Source of the DNA: Komagataella phaffii GS115
Taxonomy: Eukaryota; Ascomycota; Pichiomycetes; Pichiales; Pichiaceae
Direction of reading: 5' to 3'
Length of the DNA: 64,000 bases
Assembly (NCBI RefSeq): GCF_000027005.1
Contig: NC_012964.1
Location: 1,860,001-1,924,000 of the forward strand
The notes below the pieces were generated by a model. It did no database searches. It worked only from the letters and a program-made list of their open reading frames with translations, and had not been told where the DNA came from. Shown here piece by piece: positions 29,608-40,600 of the stretch. Position 1 is the stretch's first letter. Each line of letters starts with the position of its first letter. A program made the position numbers and the translations under genes.

Positions 29608-31950
29608 ATGTATATCCCTTCAGAGTTGGCAAAGCCTTTGAACATTCAGAAGCCCACTGCTTCTCAGTACAATACTTTTCTCAATAACAATTTACTTCCG
29701 ATACAATCGCTGGACCAAAATGTTCTCTTTATGGTCGACGATGAAGAGTTTCAGTTCACCCATGTCGATGGGGTATATCATCCTGATTTGGCAATTAGAA
29801 TATCACGGACGTCACTTTTAGCCCAAGATCCAAGCACATATGTGGCGATTAGCAAGTGGGTGGTGTATAACCTTCGAAAGTTTCATAATACTAGCGGACC
29901 TGCATCCCAAGATCCCATTACCAATCCGGTGAAGTTACCTCCTGAAAGTGAAGATCCTGGAACTCTGCCATTCGGGTGTACACTTAACCCACTTGTCAGT
30001 GACCATTTTCAGCCAGTCCATCTAACTCCTGGCTGCGTGAGCTGCATCGCTGAATTTTCTGAACTTCCAGCCCCAACCTTAACTAATGGTACTGGCTCCT
30101 CCAAAGGCCTCGGTAGATTGTGGTCGCGGGGAGGTGGGTCAAGGACTTCTAATTCACCTGGGCCCACCGATACCAGCAGCAGCGTCAGTGGAATGGCCCA
30201 TGTTAACGCCAATTTACCACCTAGTCACAATGCCCGAACGAGAAGCTCAACGTTGTGTTCTTCGCTGAATAGTGCCAATAATTCTACCTACAGGTTGTTG
30301 GAATCTCGTACTAATCTCAACCCACCCAAATCATCAATCATGAGATCAGGCTCAACTTACATCTCCAAGGTCTCCACCACGGATGGTGTTGCCAAAAAAT
30401 TAAATGCTTTCAATTCGTTTCTCATTAGTGGCCACGGAAGGGTTCTCAACATCGTTAACCTGTCCGATGACCATAAGACAATGGACGTCGAAGTGCCGCT
30501 CATTCGTGTCTTTGTTAACCATGGTGTTGTTACCTGTTTAGATCACAAGGCATATGTGATGTCAAATCAGAGAAACCTGGATATCTTAGTAGGTTATTCT
30601 ACCGGTGACATACTATGGTTCAATCCTTTCAAGATGAAGTACTCTCGATTCAATAAAAAGGGTCATCTAATTCATGAACCTGTTATGTCGATTTGCTGGT
30701 CAACTGACGGACAGTTCATCATAGCAGGATTTTCCAATGGAGAGGTTTTATTCTTCAATAGAGATTTGGAGGATTGTGACGATATTTCTCAGCGGCGTAA
30801 TTCGCCGAATCTTGATAACTCTGATACGGCAGACACAGACACTGAGAACGAGTTAAAAACATCAATAACAATTACCAACACAACTCCTGCTTCGTCTACC
30901 CCAATGGCTTCACGTTCTGTTACTTCTCCTTCCCCTTCTCCTGCCCCTTCCCCTGCTTTCATTAGAGTACATGTCAGCTATAAAAACCAGAGTGACGAAA
31001 ACCCTGTGTCTCATTTTCAGCTCTCAGAAAAGTCAATAACAAGTATTCAGCAACATCCACTTTACGAGAATTAGTTTTTTTTGTCTTCAGACGATTCCAG
31101 TATAAAAATGGTTGACGTCCTCAAGGAAACTGTAACTGATATCCACACCTCGTATTATGGAGGCATCTTATCCATGAAAATCACAAAAGATGGAAAGTAT
31201 CTGTTTGCATCATCTCAGGATGATTTCATAAGTGTCTATGAACTATTGTTTGTTACCAATATGTCATACACATGCGCAGGAAGTCCCATCCACGGAAACT
31301 TACGGCTAGTAGCCCGCCTAGAGGGCCAGGCTTCATGGGTAAGGGACATTCAAGTTGATTGCCAAAAGTCGTCGTTAGGCCTTCTGTACCGTATTGGAGC
31401 AGTTGGAGACGACGGAAGAATTGTGTTCTACGAATTTCAACCCAAGAATTTACCGAATGTTCACAAACAGGCCTCTACTCACTCTACTTACCACCATCAT
31501 AGAACCCAAACATCGAAGAGTTTAGCAGCTAGGTCACCTTCACCGCCACCCGTGGCGAACGGTACGTTCCTCTCTATACCCCGTAAGCCTATGCACCATC
31601 GTCATTCAAATTCAGTGACATCCATATCCTCACAGCATCAATCACTTTTAGGGTTGATCAAGAGCACATCCCATGTTTCTGATCAACGTATTCCCCCCGG
31701 CAACGCAAGTGACACTGCATTTGAAGCCAGTTTTTGTTGCAAGGTTAACCTTTTAACTGGCGAAACCCCCTTAGTTCACTCTGTCCGAGGACTAAGGGAC
31801 ATTCCTATTATACAACCGATTGGTAGCAGTGATGTGAAACTGGGACGTTTAGCAGGTCTAGTGTTCCAAAAAAATTACGTCTGGGTGTTCTCAGCCGGAG
31901 GGGATTTGTTGAGATGGAAGCGTCCTGGTGAAAAAATTGACCCACTATAA
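29608..31950 (+). CDS. CreC/WDR20/Bun62-type WD40 protein, interrupted by an in-frame TAG
   Basis: Members of this family bind and activate ubiquitin proteases of the USP12/46 type (CreC with CreB in Aspergillus, Bun62 in fission yeast). The first frame (488 residues from ATG 29608) has a variable N-terminus, Ser/Thr-rich linkers, and the WD blades ILWFNPFKMKYSRFNKKGH and VMSICWSTDGQFIIAGFSNG. It ends at TAG 31072-31074. The same frame continues with the next blade (SSDDSSIKMVDVLKETVTD), the family-specific SYYGGILSMKITKDGKYLFA, SQDDFISVYEL, RLEGQASWVRDI and YRIGAVGDDGRIVFYEF, finishing at 31950. The spacing of the split blade fits the family without any gap, so the TAG replaces one residue. 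A 48-nt intron ending in the pyrimidine-rich CAG at 31088-31090 would also remove it, but at the cost of half a blade. Confidence 0.8.
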
Positions 31951-31951
31951 G

Positions 31952-31974
31952 CGGTAAGTCTCATCTTGATTCCG
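31952..31974. promoter_or_regulatory. Candidate CGG-N17-CCG site upstream of POT1
   Basis: CGG at 31952-31954 and CCG at 31972-31974 are 17 nt apart, about 240 bp before the POT1 ATG. The oleate response element bound by Oaf1/Pip2 in S. cerevisiae is CGG-N15-18-CCG. The inner TNA motif of that element is not matched, so this is only a candidate. A TATATAAA box is at 32165-32172, 43 bp before the ATG. Confidence 0.25.
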
Positions 31975-32214
31975 ACGATTTAGTTATCCTTTTACATATA
32001 GACCCATTTCATAGACATTTTCAACGGTAACAACCAGCATCTAGATAGTAATGGGTGAGGGACCAAGCTTCTACATATTGCTCGATTTTCAGCACTCCGC
32101 ATTTTATCTTTCACATGCCTTTTCGGCTACTTCTTGCATATGACAATTGCCCCAGATGTCTCTCTATATAAAGACTAAAGGTGCTCCATCTCTTTTCAGT
32201 TATAGTAAACAGGG

Positions 32215-33483
32215 ATGGAAAGACTTTCACAACTAAGAAAACATTTGGCAGGTGATGATCCTGTAGAACGGTTAACGGCAAAGAACTCTGATGATGTAGT
32301 AATTGTTGCCGCCTTCAGAACTGCTGTTACAAAAGGTGGAAAGGGCAAGTTTAAGGATGTGAATTCGGATGTGTTGCTTCAGAAGTTGATCGAAGGATTG
32401 TTCGAACAAAAACTGCCTCCTGGATTTGATAAAAGCCTGATTGAAGAAGTGACGGTAGGAAACGTTTTGAATCCTGGTGCTGGTGCTAATGAACATAGAG
32501 CCGCCATGTTGGCAGCTGGAATTCCTAGCTCTGTTCCATTTTTGGCAATCAACAGGCAGTGTTCTTCAGGGCTAATGGCTGTCAATGATGTTGCAAATAA
32601 GATTCTCGTTGGTCAGATCGCCTGTGGGCTAGCGGCCGGTGTTGAAAGTATGTCAAGCAACTATGGACCATCAGCTATGCCTAAAGTATCTAAATCAGTA
32701 TTAAAACATCCAGAGGGAGCCAAATGCATGATTCCCATGGGAATAACTAATGAAAATATCAACTCCAAGTTTGGCATCTCCAGAACAGCCCAAGATGAAT
32801 TTGCTTCGAATTCTTACCAAAAAGCTGAAAAAGCAGTCCGTGAGGGTCAGTTCAGAGAGGAGATTATTCCCATCCAAGTAGAAGTGGAGGACGAGGATGA
32901 TGAAAATGACGATGATGATGCTCCCGCAAAAACTAAGACTATTACTGTGGACCAGGATGAAGGTCCCAGACCTAACGTTACCGTAGAGTCATTAGGCAAA
33001 CTAAGACCAGCATTCAAGAAGGATGGTTCTACACATGCCGGAAATGCATCCCAAGTCTCAGATGGTGCTGCCGTTGTTTTATTAATGCGCAGAAATATGG
33101 CCCAGGATTTGAACCTTCCCATTCTTGGCAAGTATATTGCATGTACTACCGTGGGAGTACCTCCAGAGATCATGGGAGTTGGCCCAGCATATGCCATTCC
33201 AGCAGTCCTCAAATTGGTCGATTTGCCAAAGGAAAAAGTGACAGTTTATGAGATCAACGAGGCGTTTGCAGGTCAGGCACTTTATTGTATAAATAAGGTT
33301 GGTCTTGATAAGAATAAAGTGAACCCGAATGGAGGAGCAATTGCTCTGGGTCATCCATTGGGTTGTACTGGTGCCCGTCAAGTGTCAACTATCATGCGAG
33401 AGTTAAAGCCAGGAGAGATCGGAGTCACATCAATGTGTATCGGTACCGGAATGGGAGCAGCAGCAGTGTTTGCTAGAGAATAG
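32215..33483 (+). CDS. POT1: Peroxisomal 3-ketoacyl-CoA thiolase
   Basis: This thiolase cleaves 3-ketoacyl-CoA with CoA, the last step of peroxisomal fatty-acid beta-oxidation. The N-terminus MERLSQLRKHLAG contains a PTS2 signal of the form R-L-x5-H-L (residues 3-11). Catalytic residues are visible: C116 in NRQCSSGLMAV, H380 in GGAIALGHPLGCTGA, and C408 in MCIGTGMGAAAVF. The motif NEAFAGQALYC is also present. Length (422) is normal. Residues 223-237 form an unusual acidic insert, nearly all D/E, before PRPNVTVESLGKLRPAF. The leucine before GHPLG is encoded by CTG, which argues for the standard code. A TATA box lies close upstream. Confidence 0.97.
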   Translation: MERLSQLRKHLAGDDPVERLTAKNSDDVVIVAAFRTAVTKGGKGKFKDVNSDVLLQKLIEGLFEQKLPPGFDKSLIEEVTVGNVLNPGAGANEHRAAMLAAGIPSSVPFLAINRQCSSGLMAVNDVANKILVGQIACGLAAGVESMSSNYGPSAMPKVSKSVLKHPEGAKCMIPMGITNENINSKFGISRTAQDEFASNSYQKAEKAVREGQFREEIIPIQVEVEDEDDENDDDDAPAKTKTITVDQDEGPRPNVTVESLGKLRPAFKKDGSTHAGNASQVSDGAAVVLLMRRNMAQDLNLPILGKYIACTTVGVPPEIMGVGPAYAIPAVLKLVDLPKEKVTVYEINEAFAGQALYCINKVGLDKNKVNPNGGAIALGHPLGCTGARQVSTIMRELKPGEIGVTSMCIGTGMGAAAVFARE

Positions 33484-34323
33484 GAGAGCAACAATTGTTG
33501 AGACTTTTGGATCAGCAGGAGTGAAACGAATAAGTAATTCCTTAGTGGTGGACGATGCTCTATCTGCATCCAGATTCCTCTAATCTTAGATTGTTCAAAA
33601 ATTATGTATCCCTACTATATACTCATTGGCAATATACAGATTCGATTCTCCAAAAGAACAGCAGGGTGGTGCAGCGGGACATATGTGCCCATTAGACAAG
33701 ATAGAGAAGGATAGCTTCAGAGTGTAGTAGTTTGTTTTAGGGGAGCAAGAAAACCACTTAGAAGCTTGTTAGTTGCTGAGAAGAAATAGAACTTTAGACG
33801 GTTTTACAGAACACTTCAATCAGGCTAATCGAAGCTCACTGTGACACTGCAGCTACAACCAAGAAAGAAAACAGGATATGAAAAGCCTTGGAACGTAGAT
33901 TAGCCAATGACTAGAACTCAAGGCGTCAAAGGGTAATTAAATACATATGGTCGAGTATTACCAGAACTTGAACAAAACTTCTCGTCAAAATCAGATGACA
34001 GAGATTGAATGAATTCATAACAAACATCTGGATTAGACATTTCTTACGTGCTTGATGCTTAATCATCCGGCAAAACTAATATCACATAGTTCCATTCATT
34101 TCTATCATCCAAAAATGACCAAAGCTCAACTTGCTCAGTTTTTCATAACAGCGACCATTGCAAATCAGATACACGGTAATAAAATGTCAAGGAGTCTGGT
34201 TTGTTCAGTTTTTCATTGATTTTAATATTATCCATCGTCTTTCATGCACTTATTTCCAACGAATATCCTACATTTAAACTTAACCATTCAATGTATTGTT
34301 GATGTACAAATTGTCAATATGCT
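33484..34323. other. Convergent 3' region between POT1 and COX8
   Basis: This 840-bp stretch separates two gene ends, so it should hold only terminators, yet it is long for that purpose. I see no credible reading frame, tRNA or rRNA. A small RNA gene without clear sequence signature, such as a snoRNA, cannot be excluded by eye. Confidence 0.35.
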
Positions 34324-34548
34324 TTAGATCGATCCAGATCTCTTCAACTGCACATAGCAGGCGAAGAATGGAATACCCATTCCAATGGCAAAAAACAAAA
34401 AGTGTGGAACGGCATATGGAACTCTTCTGTTCTTGACCTTGAAGGGAAGGTTGGAGTATGGACCAACATCGCCGTGAGCACCGGAAGCGGCCACTCTGGA
34501 AGTGGAGAACATTCTCTTTGGGGTTTGTCTAGCGGCTAATCTGAACAT
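34324..34548 (-). CDS. COX8: Cytochrome c oxidase subunit VIII (Cox8)
   Basis: Cox8 is a small nuclear-encoded subunit of respiratory complex IV in the mitochondrial inner membrane. The 74-residue protein begins with a basic presequence (MFRLAARQTPKRMFSTSRVA). The mature part has SNLPFKVKNRRVPYAVPHF, then one membrane segment (LFFAIGMGIPFFACYVQLK), and ends in RSGSI. This matches S. cerevisiae Cox8 almost block by block (IPFKVKGR, PYALSHF, ACYVQLKKSG). It is transcribed divergently from COX9, with 311 bp between the two ATGs. The two subunits are made for the same complex, so shared control is likely. Confidence 0.95.
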   Translation of the reverse strand: MFRLAARQTPKRMFSTSRVAASGAHGDVGPYSNLPFKVKNRRVPYAVPHFLFFAIGMGIPFFACYVQLKRSGSI

Positions 34549-34695
34549 TTTGTGTTTGTTGCAAGGTAATAGAACTAAAGAGAGTTACTATTGGAGAGGT
34601 ATCGTGCAAGAAAAGAGTAGTCCGGGTAACAACGATCAATAGTAGGAGGTGAGAGGTCACCTCATAGAATTTCGTGTATTTCCTTTACGCTTTTT

Positions 34696-34713
34696 GCCAA
34701 TCTTCTGATTGGC
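34696..34713. promoter_or_regulatory. Inverted pair of CCAAT boxes in the shared COX8/COX9 promoter
   Basis: The perfect palindromic arms GCCAAT (34696-34701) and ATTGGC (34708-34713) surround six bases. CCAAT is the Hap2/3/4/5 site used by yeast respiratory genes. The pair lies about 150 bp from each ATG and presents one CCAAT to each gene. A CACGTG box, a Cbf1-type site, is at 34773-34778 on the COX9 side. Confidence 0.6.
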
Positions 34714-34859
34714 TGGATCCCCCAAAATATGTCGCGCGCAGCCTCTCACTGGAGGGCCAGTCGGCCCATATTCACGTGACGCACCTTCGAACCCAAAGGG
34801 TAAGCTAACTAACCAAGAAAATACTACTTTCCCTTTTCAAATACCAACACATAGAAACA

Positions 34860-35051
34860 ATGGCTGCAGCTTCATTAACCAGAATTCAAGGATCTGTCAA
34901 GAGAAGAATCTTGACCGACATCTCAGTTGGCCTGACCCTCGGTTTCGGCTTTGCTTCCTACTGGTGGTGGGGAGTCCACAAGCCAACCGTAGCCCACAGA
35001 GAGAACTACTACATTGAGTTGGCTAAGAAGAAGAAGGCCGAGGAAGCTTAA
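34860..35051 (+). CDS. COX9: Cytochrome c oxidase subunit VIIa (Cox9)
   Basis: Cox9 is another small nuclear-encoded subunit of complex IV. The 63-residue protein shows the family pattern ITGTIKRR-like IQGSVKRRILTDISVG, a single membrane segment (LTLGFGFASYWWWGVH), then a charged tail YYIELAKKKKAEEA. S. cerevisiae Cox9 has the same SYWWWGFH and AELAERKK blocks and a similar length. No cleavable presequence is evident, in agreement with the family. It shares a promoter region with divergent COX8. VPS33 follows on the same strand after 459 bp. Confidence 0.95.
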   Translation: MAAASLTRIQGSVKRRILTDISVGLTLGFGFASYWWWGVHKPTVAHRENYYIELAKKKKAEEA

Positions 35052-35510
35052 CTTATTTAAACCTGTGACAAAGATCAAGAGCTGCACAGTACTTTATATT
35101 GTGTATTTTTAAAGAGCATATTTTGCATGACTTTTATTGGTGAACACGGAGATGGACTGTGTCTTTGATGATGCTAGCGTGGTATTGCAAGGTGAAATTA
35201 ATGGTTTTGGAGGGCAGATTTTAGTTTAGCAAACTTCTTGCCTTGCGAGTGACCGTCCGCTGTCCAATCCAAATACTTGTAGAATTTTCTGACCTGGTTC
35301 TCCCCAGTCAACCTAGAAATTTGCTGACATGAGCCCTTCAAATGAAGAACGTTGATACTTTAAAACTGGTGGCTATGCTGTTATTAACCCTGGTATATTC
35401 TCTGATTTCTGAGCTAAAACATGGAAGGTGGAAAGTAGCCTTTTTGCTCCCAAGAGCACCCAAAGTGACTCTCGAAATAATTCTTATCCAAAAGTAATTT
35501 GTTAACACTG
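35052..35510. other. Intergenic region between COX9 and VPS33
   Basis: The 459-bp gap contains the COX9 terminator and VPS33 promoter. A TGATGA (box C-like) at about 35167 and several CTGA copies occur, but no convincing C/D snoRNA ends can be drawn. Nothing else is recognised. Confidence 0.35.
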
Positions 35511-37502
35511 ATGATAGATCTCAGCTCAGTTGATTCCAAGCCAGTCGATGATCTGTTTGCAATCTTTGACGAGATCAATCGAAAGCTTAACATACAATGC
35601 GATCATCTGCTGATCTTGGAAAAAAAACTATCTCAGCCAATCAACTTTTTGACGCCGTTCAGCGCTCTTCAAAAGGTCACCAGAATAACCAAGGTCATAT
35701 GGTTAGAGAACCTTACCGATGAAACTTTGCATGCAGCTCTGAATGAATTTAATTCTGTTGTGTTCTTCTGCGAGGATAGTTTGCAAAACGTTGGACGGGT
35801 GGCAAAACTGTTCCGATCCACCATTCTACCCATCACTGAGACGAATTCAATGATGAACACATCACTAATAACTCTGGGATCCTTAAACCAATCAATTCGT
35901 CTATATCTGTCAGAGCTATCATTGGAGAATGACATTGACTACTATTCGTGGGATTCTATTCTGTTCAGAATAGACAAAGATCTACTTTCTCTAAATTCTT
36001 CCTCAGATTTGAAAAAGTTGTACCAATTGCAATCTATCGAACCTTTGTATGCCCTGGCAAATGGTTTGCTGCATTTGGTGATTCATTCTAACTTCAAGTT
36101 AAGATTCACAAATAAATTTATCAAGGGTGCCAATTCAGCCAAGTTTTATGATATCTATCAGAAATTATACACCAACTACACTCTGAATAAATTGAGTCCG
36201 GAAAAAAGAAAAATCCTGGAAGATGTGGACGAGACATTGTTCATGGATATTCACTCATTCTACAACAATCAATGCGACCTGTTTGTTTTTGAGAGAAGCG
36301 TTGATTTTATAACCCCGTTATTAACACAACTCACATACTGTGGTTTGGTGCATGATAACTTTAACGTTGAATACAACACCGTCAACTTGAAATCTGAAAC
36401 GATACCACTGAATGATGAGCTCTACCAGGAAATCAAAGATTTAAATTTCACTGTTGTGGGATCTTTGCTCAATTCTAAAGCTAAATCGTTACAAGAATCA
36501 TTTGAAGAAAGGCACAAGGCTAAAGACATTGCACAAATAAAGGATTTTGTTTCCAACTTAACGAACCTCACAAAGGAACAACAATCGTTGAAGAATCATA
36601 CTAACTTGGCTGAGGCAGTTCTAGCAAAAGTACATGATGAAACGGGCAACAGTGAAAACCACTCGGAGGACAGCTTGTTCAATCAGTTCTTGGAACTCCA
36701 ACAAGATATCTTATCCAACAAACTAGACAATAAAACCACCTACAAATCAATTCAAACTTTTTTCTGCAAATACAACCCTCCTCCTTTGCTACCTCTTAGG
36801 TTGATGATCCTCTCCTCAATTGTTAAGAATGGGATAAGGGATTATGAATTTAATGCATTGAAGAAGGATTTCGTTGATTACTATGGTGTGGACTATCTTC
36901 CCGTAATAAACACGCTTGCCGAGCTCTCACTTTTGACAAGTAAGAAGAGCCAGCCCTTAGAACAAAATCCTAATTCACAACTCATCAAAGACTTCCATAA
37001 TTTGAGCACTTTTCTGAACCTTTTGCCTGGAACGGAAGAAACAAATCTTCTAAACCCTACCGAATTAGATTTTGCTCTCCCAGGGTTTGTTCCTGTCATT
37101 ACTAGATTAATTCAGTCGGTTTATACCCGATCTTTCATTGGGCCGAATTCCAATCCTGTAATTCCATACATTGCGGGATCTAACAAAAAGTACAACTGGA
37201 AGGGTCTCGATATCATCAACACATACTTGACTGGTACCATGCAGTCCAAACTGTTGATACCAAAATCAAAAGAGCAAATATTCACCCACAGAACTGCAGC
37301 GCCTCCTCATTCACGTAAGGGTGTTCTCAGAAATGAGGAGTATATTATAGTAGTCATGCTGGGAGGTATATCGTACGGAGAATTGTCAACCTTAAGGGTC
37401 GCCATATCGAAGATCAACGAGTCTATGAACTTGAACAAAAAGCTTCTTGTGCTCACAAGTTCTGTTCTCAAAAGTGATGATATAATCAAGCTGACTAAAT
37501 AA
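35511..37502 (+). CDS. VPS33: Sec1/Munc18-family vacuolar sorting protein Vps33
   Basis: Vps33 is the SNARE-binding SM protein of the HOPS and CORVET tethering complexes, needed for fusion at endosome and vacuole. The first ATG of the frame is at 35511, giving 663 residues; the four codons before it begin with TTG and are not needed. Visible features are the N-terminal LLILEKKLSQPINFLTPFSA, the SM-family core CDLFVFERSVDFITPLLTQL, TYCGLVHDNFNVEY, and the C-terminal VVMLGGISYGELSTLRV. The region SFIGPNSNPVIPYIAG is also typical. Length agrees with S. cerevisiae Vps33 (691). The neighbouring ELP1 starts 186 bp downstream on the same strand. Confidence 0.95.
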   Translation: MIDLSSVDSKPVDDLFAIFDEINRKLNIQCDHLLILEKKLSQPINFLTPFSALQKVTRITKVIWLENLTDETLHAALNEFNSVVFFCEDSLQNVGRVAKLFRSTILPITETNSMMNTSLITLGSLNQSIRLYLSELSLENDIDYYSWDSILFRIDKDLLSLNSSSDLKKLYQLQSIEPLYALANGLLHLVIHSNFKLRFTNKFIKGANSAKFYDIYQKLYTNYTLNKLSPEKRKILEDVDETLFMDIHSFYNNQCDLFVFERSVDFITPLLTQLTYCGLVHDNFNVEYNTVNLKSETIPLNDELYQEIKDLNFTVVGSLLNSKAKSLQESFEERHKAKDIAQIKDFVSNLTNLTKEQQSLKNHTNLAEAVLAKVHDETGNSENHSEDSLFNQFLELQQDILSNKLDNKTTYKSIQTFFCKYNPPPLLPLRLMILSSIVKNGIRDYEFNALKKDFVDYYGVDYLPVINTLAELSLLTSKKSQPLEQNPNSQLIKDFHNLSTFLNLLPGTEETNLLNPTELDFALPGFVPVITRLIQSVYTRSFIGPNSNPVIPYIAGSNKKYNWKGLDIINTYLTGTMQSKLLIPKSKEQIFTHRTAAPPHSRKGVLRNEEYIIVVMLGGISYGELSTLRVAISKINESMNLNKKLLVLTSSVLKSDDIIKLTK

Positions 37503-37688
37503 TATTGTTGCCCTATTAACGACTGTACAGTTCATATCTCCTTCGCTTCGATTCCTATCCCTGACTTTCCCTTACAGAGATAGAGTTAGATGCCTTTAGA
37601 ATCAGATACTCTAGTATTATCGCGCGCAGTAAGTGCTCCTAAATTTTCTTTTTTTTCTGGTTTCAAACTTAGTTAAGAAAGAGTGGAC

Positions 37689-40600
37689 ATGAGAAACCTT
37701 GTGGTCCTGAACAAAGGAGAGATCGTGGTTGAATCACGAACCTATCCTGAGTTGAGAGTGCTGGATTCAGTATTTGACTCCATTTCAGACACAATTACCG
37801 TGGCACTTGGTAAGAATGAATCTGGAATAATTGAAGTTCACCAGTTCATGAAGGATGGCCAAGTTTTGGTGTTAGCTTCCTTCTCTATTGACCCAAACGA
37901 CAAACTTTTAAGCTTTGAGCATTTTGGTGACAGCTCTCAATTGGTTTTTGTTTTTGAACTGGGGGATATCGTTACAGCAACATATGATATTACTCGTCCT
38001 GATTCAGATACTACCCTGGTTGAAATTGTGGGAAGTATAGATTGTGGAATCGCTACTAGTTGTTGGTCACCAGATCAAGAGACACTTGCTCTGTTAACAA
38101 AGGAGCAAAATCTTATTCTTTTATCTCGTTTATTTGAACCTATTGCGGAGAGATTCCTTGATCCAAATGACGTTAAACAGAATACTCAAGTCTCCGTAGG
38201 ATGGGGTAAGAAAGAAACACAATTCAAAGGTAAAGGTGCAAGAGCGCTGGAGAGAGAGAAGGAGTCTTTGAAGCATGCGGGCTTGGAGAATACTGATGAG
38301 CTGAGAGACCCAACTTTAGGAACTTACCAAAGTGGAGGCTTGAGTCCCTTCGACTCGCAGTCTATTAAGATCTCGTGGAGAGGTGACTGTGAATATTTTT
38401 CAATAACTTCAATTGTCGAGGTGGAGAATAATAATAGAAGAGTTATCCGAGTGTACTCCAGAAATGGGCAGTTAGATAGCTGCTCCGAACCCATAGATGG
38501 CCTCGAGGGAAATCTTTCTTGGAAACCCCAAGGTTCTTTGATCGCATCAACGCAGAGAAGACATGATGAAGATATTCTGGAAACTGTTCTTGACTTGGTG
38601 TTTTTCGAAAGGAATGGGTTAAGACACGGAGAGTTTGGAAGCAGACTTCCACCCAATTCTAAAATTATTGACCTCGCTTGGTCTTGTAACAGTGAAATTT
38701 TAGCCTTCCAATTGGAAAATAGTATTCAGTTATGGACTTCCAAAAACTATCACTGGTATTTGAAGCAGGAGTTGTTTTTAAGTTCGAGTGCTACGATTGA
38801 GGTATTTCAATTTCATCCAGAAAAGCCATTAAGGCTCATGATTGCATCCTCGCACTCACTGGAAATTGTTGATCTAGCCTTCAATACTAAGAATGGCCCC
38901 AATATATCCGGTTTTGATGTTGGGATGAGCTTGGTAGTAGATGGTACCACCTGCATGATTACGCCTCTTTCAATTGCTAATGTTCCACCGCCTGTAGCAT
39001 TTCGGGATTTTGATGTATTAGAACCGATTTTGGATCTTGCAGTCTCAAAATCAAACACGAGGTTTGCAACATTAACTGCGAACTATACGTTTATCCACGA
39101 GGCTGCGGATCTTAGAGCAGCACCAAAAGAGATGAGTCTTATAAACAAAACAACTTATTGCAGTTTTGATGAACAAGCTAGACAAATCGCAGTTATTGGA
39201 ACTGATCACGTAGCTATATTAGTGGACAGCTTGGATGGATTGTCCAGAATCGTTATTTTCAGCATTGAGGATATCTCGAGCCCCGAGATTGTTGGCATAA
39301 CGGAAACAATGAATAAAGTTGTTCTATTAAAGCCCCGATCTGATTTTAGCGTACTAACGTATGAAACTATTGATGGAACAGTTTATGAGGTAGAAATGTC
39401 GAACTTGGCCGAAACAAAGCCCATTGTTACTTTCCCGCAATTATGTTTCGACTACGAGGTTTCAATTAGAAACCCTGAGCTGTGGGCGGATGAAGTTTCA
39501 AGTGTTTGTTTTGGTATTTCTTCCAATGGTAAACTTTATGGTAATGACGTATTGATTTCTCCGGCAGTGACGTCAATAAAGATTACAGAATCGTTGCTTG
39601 TGTTTACGACTGCCCAGCATCAGCTGAAATTTGTGCACTTGATGAATAAATTTGAGACTGCTAACGATATTGAAGATGACGACGAACGAACTCGAATGAT
39701 AGAAAGAGGTTCATTACTTGTCTCTGTGATTCCCTCTAGAGCTTCTGTGGTCCTTCAGGCACCAAGAGGAAATTTGGAAACCATATATCCAAGAATTATG
39801 GTTTTAACTGGTGTTAGAAAAGATATCAAAGCTCTCCGATATAAGGAAGCCTTTTCAACGTGTCGAACTCATAGAATAGATTTGGACATCCTGCATGATT
39901 ATGATCCTCAACTATTTTTCGACAACTTGGAGCTTTTTGTTAATGAACTGAGTAGCGTTGAGTATCTGGATCTATTTTTATCTTGCCTCCACGAAGAAGA
40001 TGTCTCTGAAACGAAGTATAAAGAAACTTTGAATTTGACCTCCAAAGTTGAAAACTTAACACTCGAGCATTCGCAGCCTCCAGTTGGAAGCAAGGTAAAC
40101 AGAATTTGCGAAGGTATTTTAACTGTTCTTCTAAGACCTGAGTATAGCAAGAAATATTGGCAGAGTATTCTAACTGCTTATGCTTGCCAAAACCCACCTA
40201 ATTTAGAGGATGCATTGAGATTGATTGGATCTTTTACTGAAGAGTCAGAGATCGAAAAATCTGTACAGCATCTGTGTTTTCTCCAAGATGTAAACAAGAT
40301 ATACAACATTGCTTTATCTTTGTATGACATACCTTTAACTTTGATGGTTGCTCAACAATCTCAAAAGGATCCCAAAGAATACTTACCATTTTTGCAAAAT
40401 CTGCATGTCCAACCACAATTAAGAAAAGAGTTTTTAATTAACGATCATTTGAAGAATTACGAAAAGGCCCTGCGCTCACTCTCTAAAATTTCTGCTGAGG
40501 AGCAACAGGATATTGAGGAGGAGATCATTGATTACATTGTCAGTAAGAAGTTGTTCCAATATGCATTAAATCTTTACCACTATGATAATGAAAAGAGCAG

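Noticed and set aside
31043..31090. 48-nt intron as full explanation of the TAG in the CreC/WDR20-type gene
   Set aside because: Splicing would delete half of a WD blade that aligns with the family without a gap, and the 5' site (GTATTC) is weak. Kept only as an alternative.
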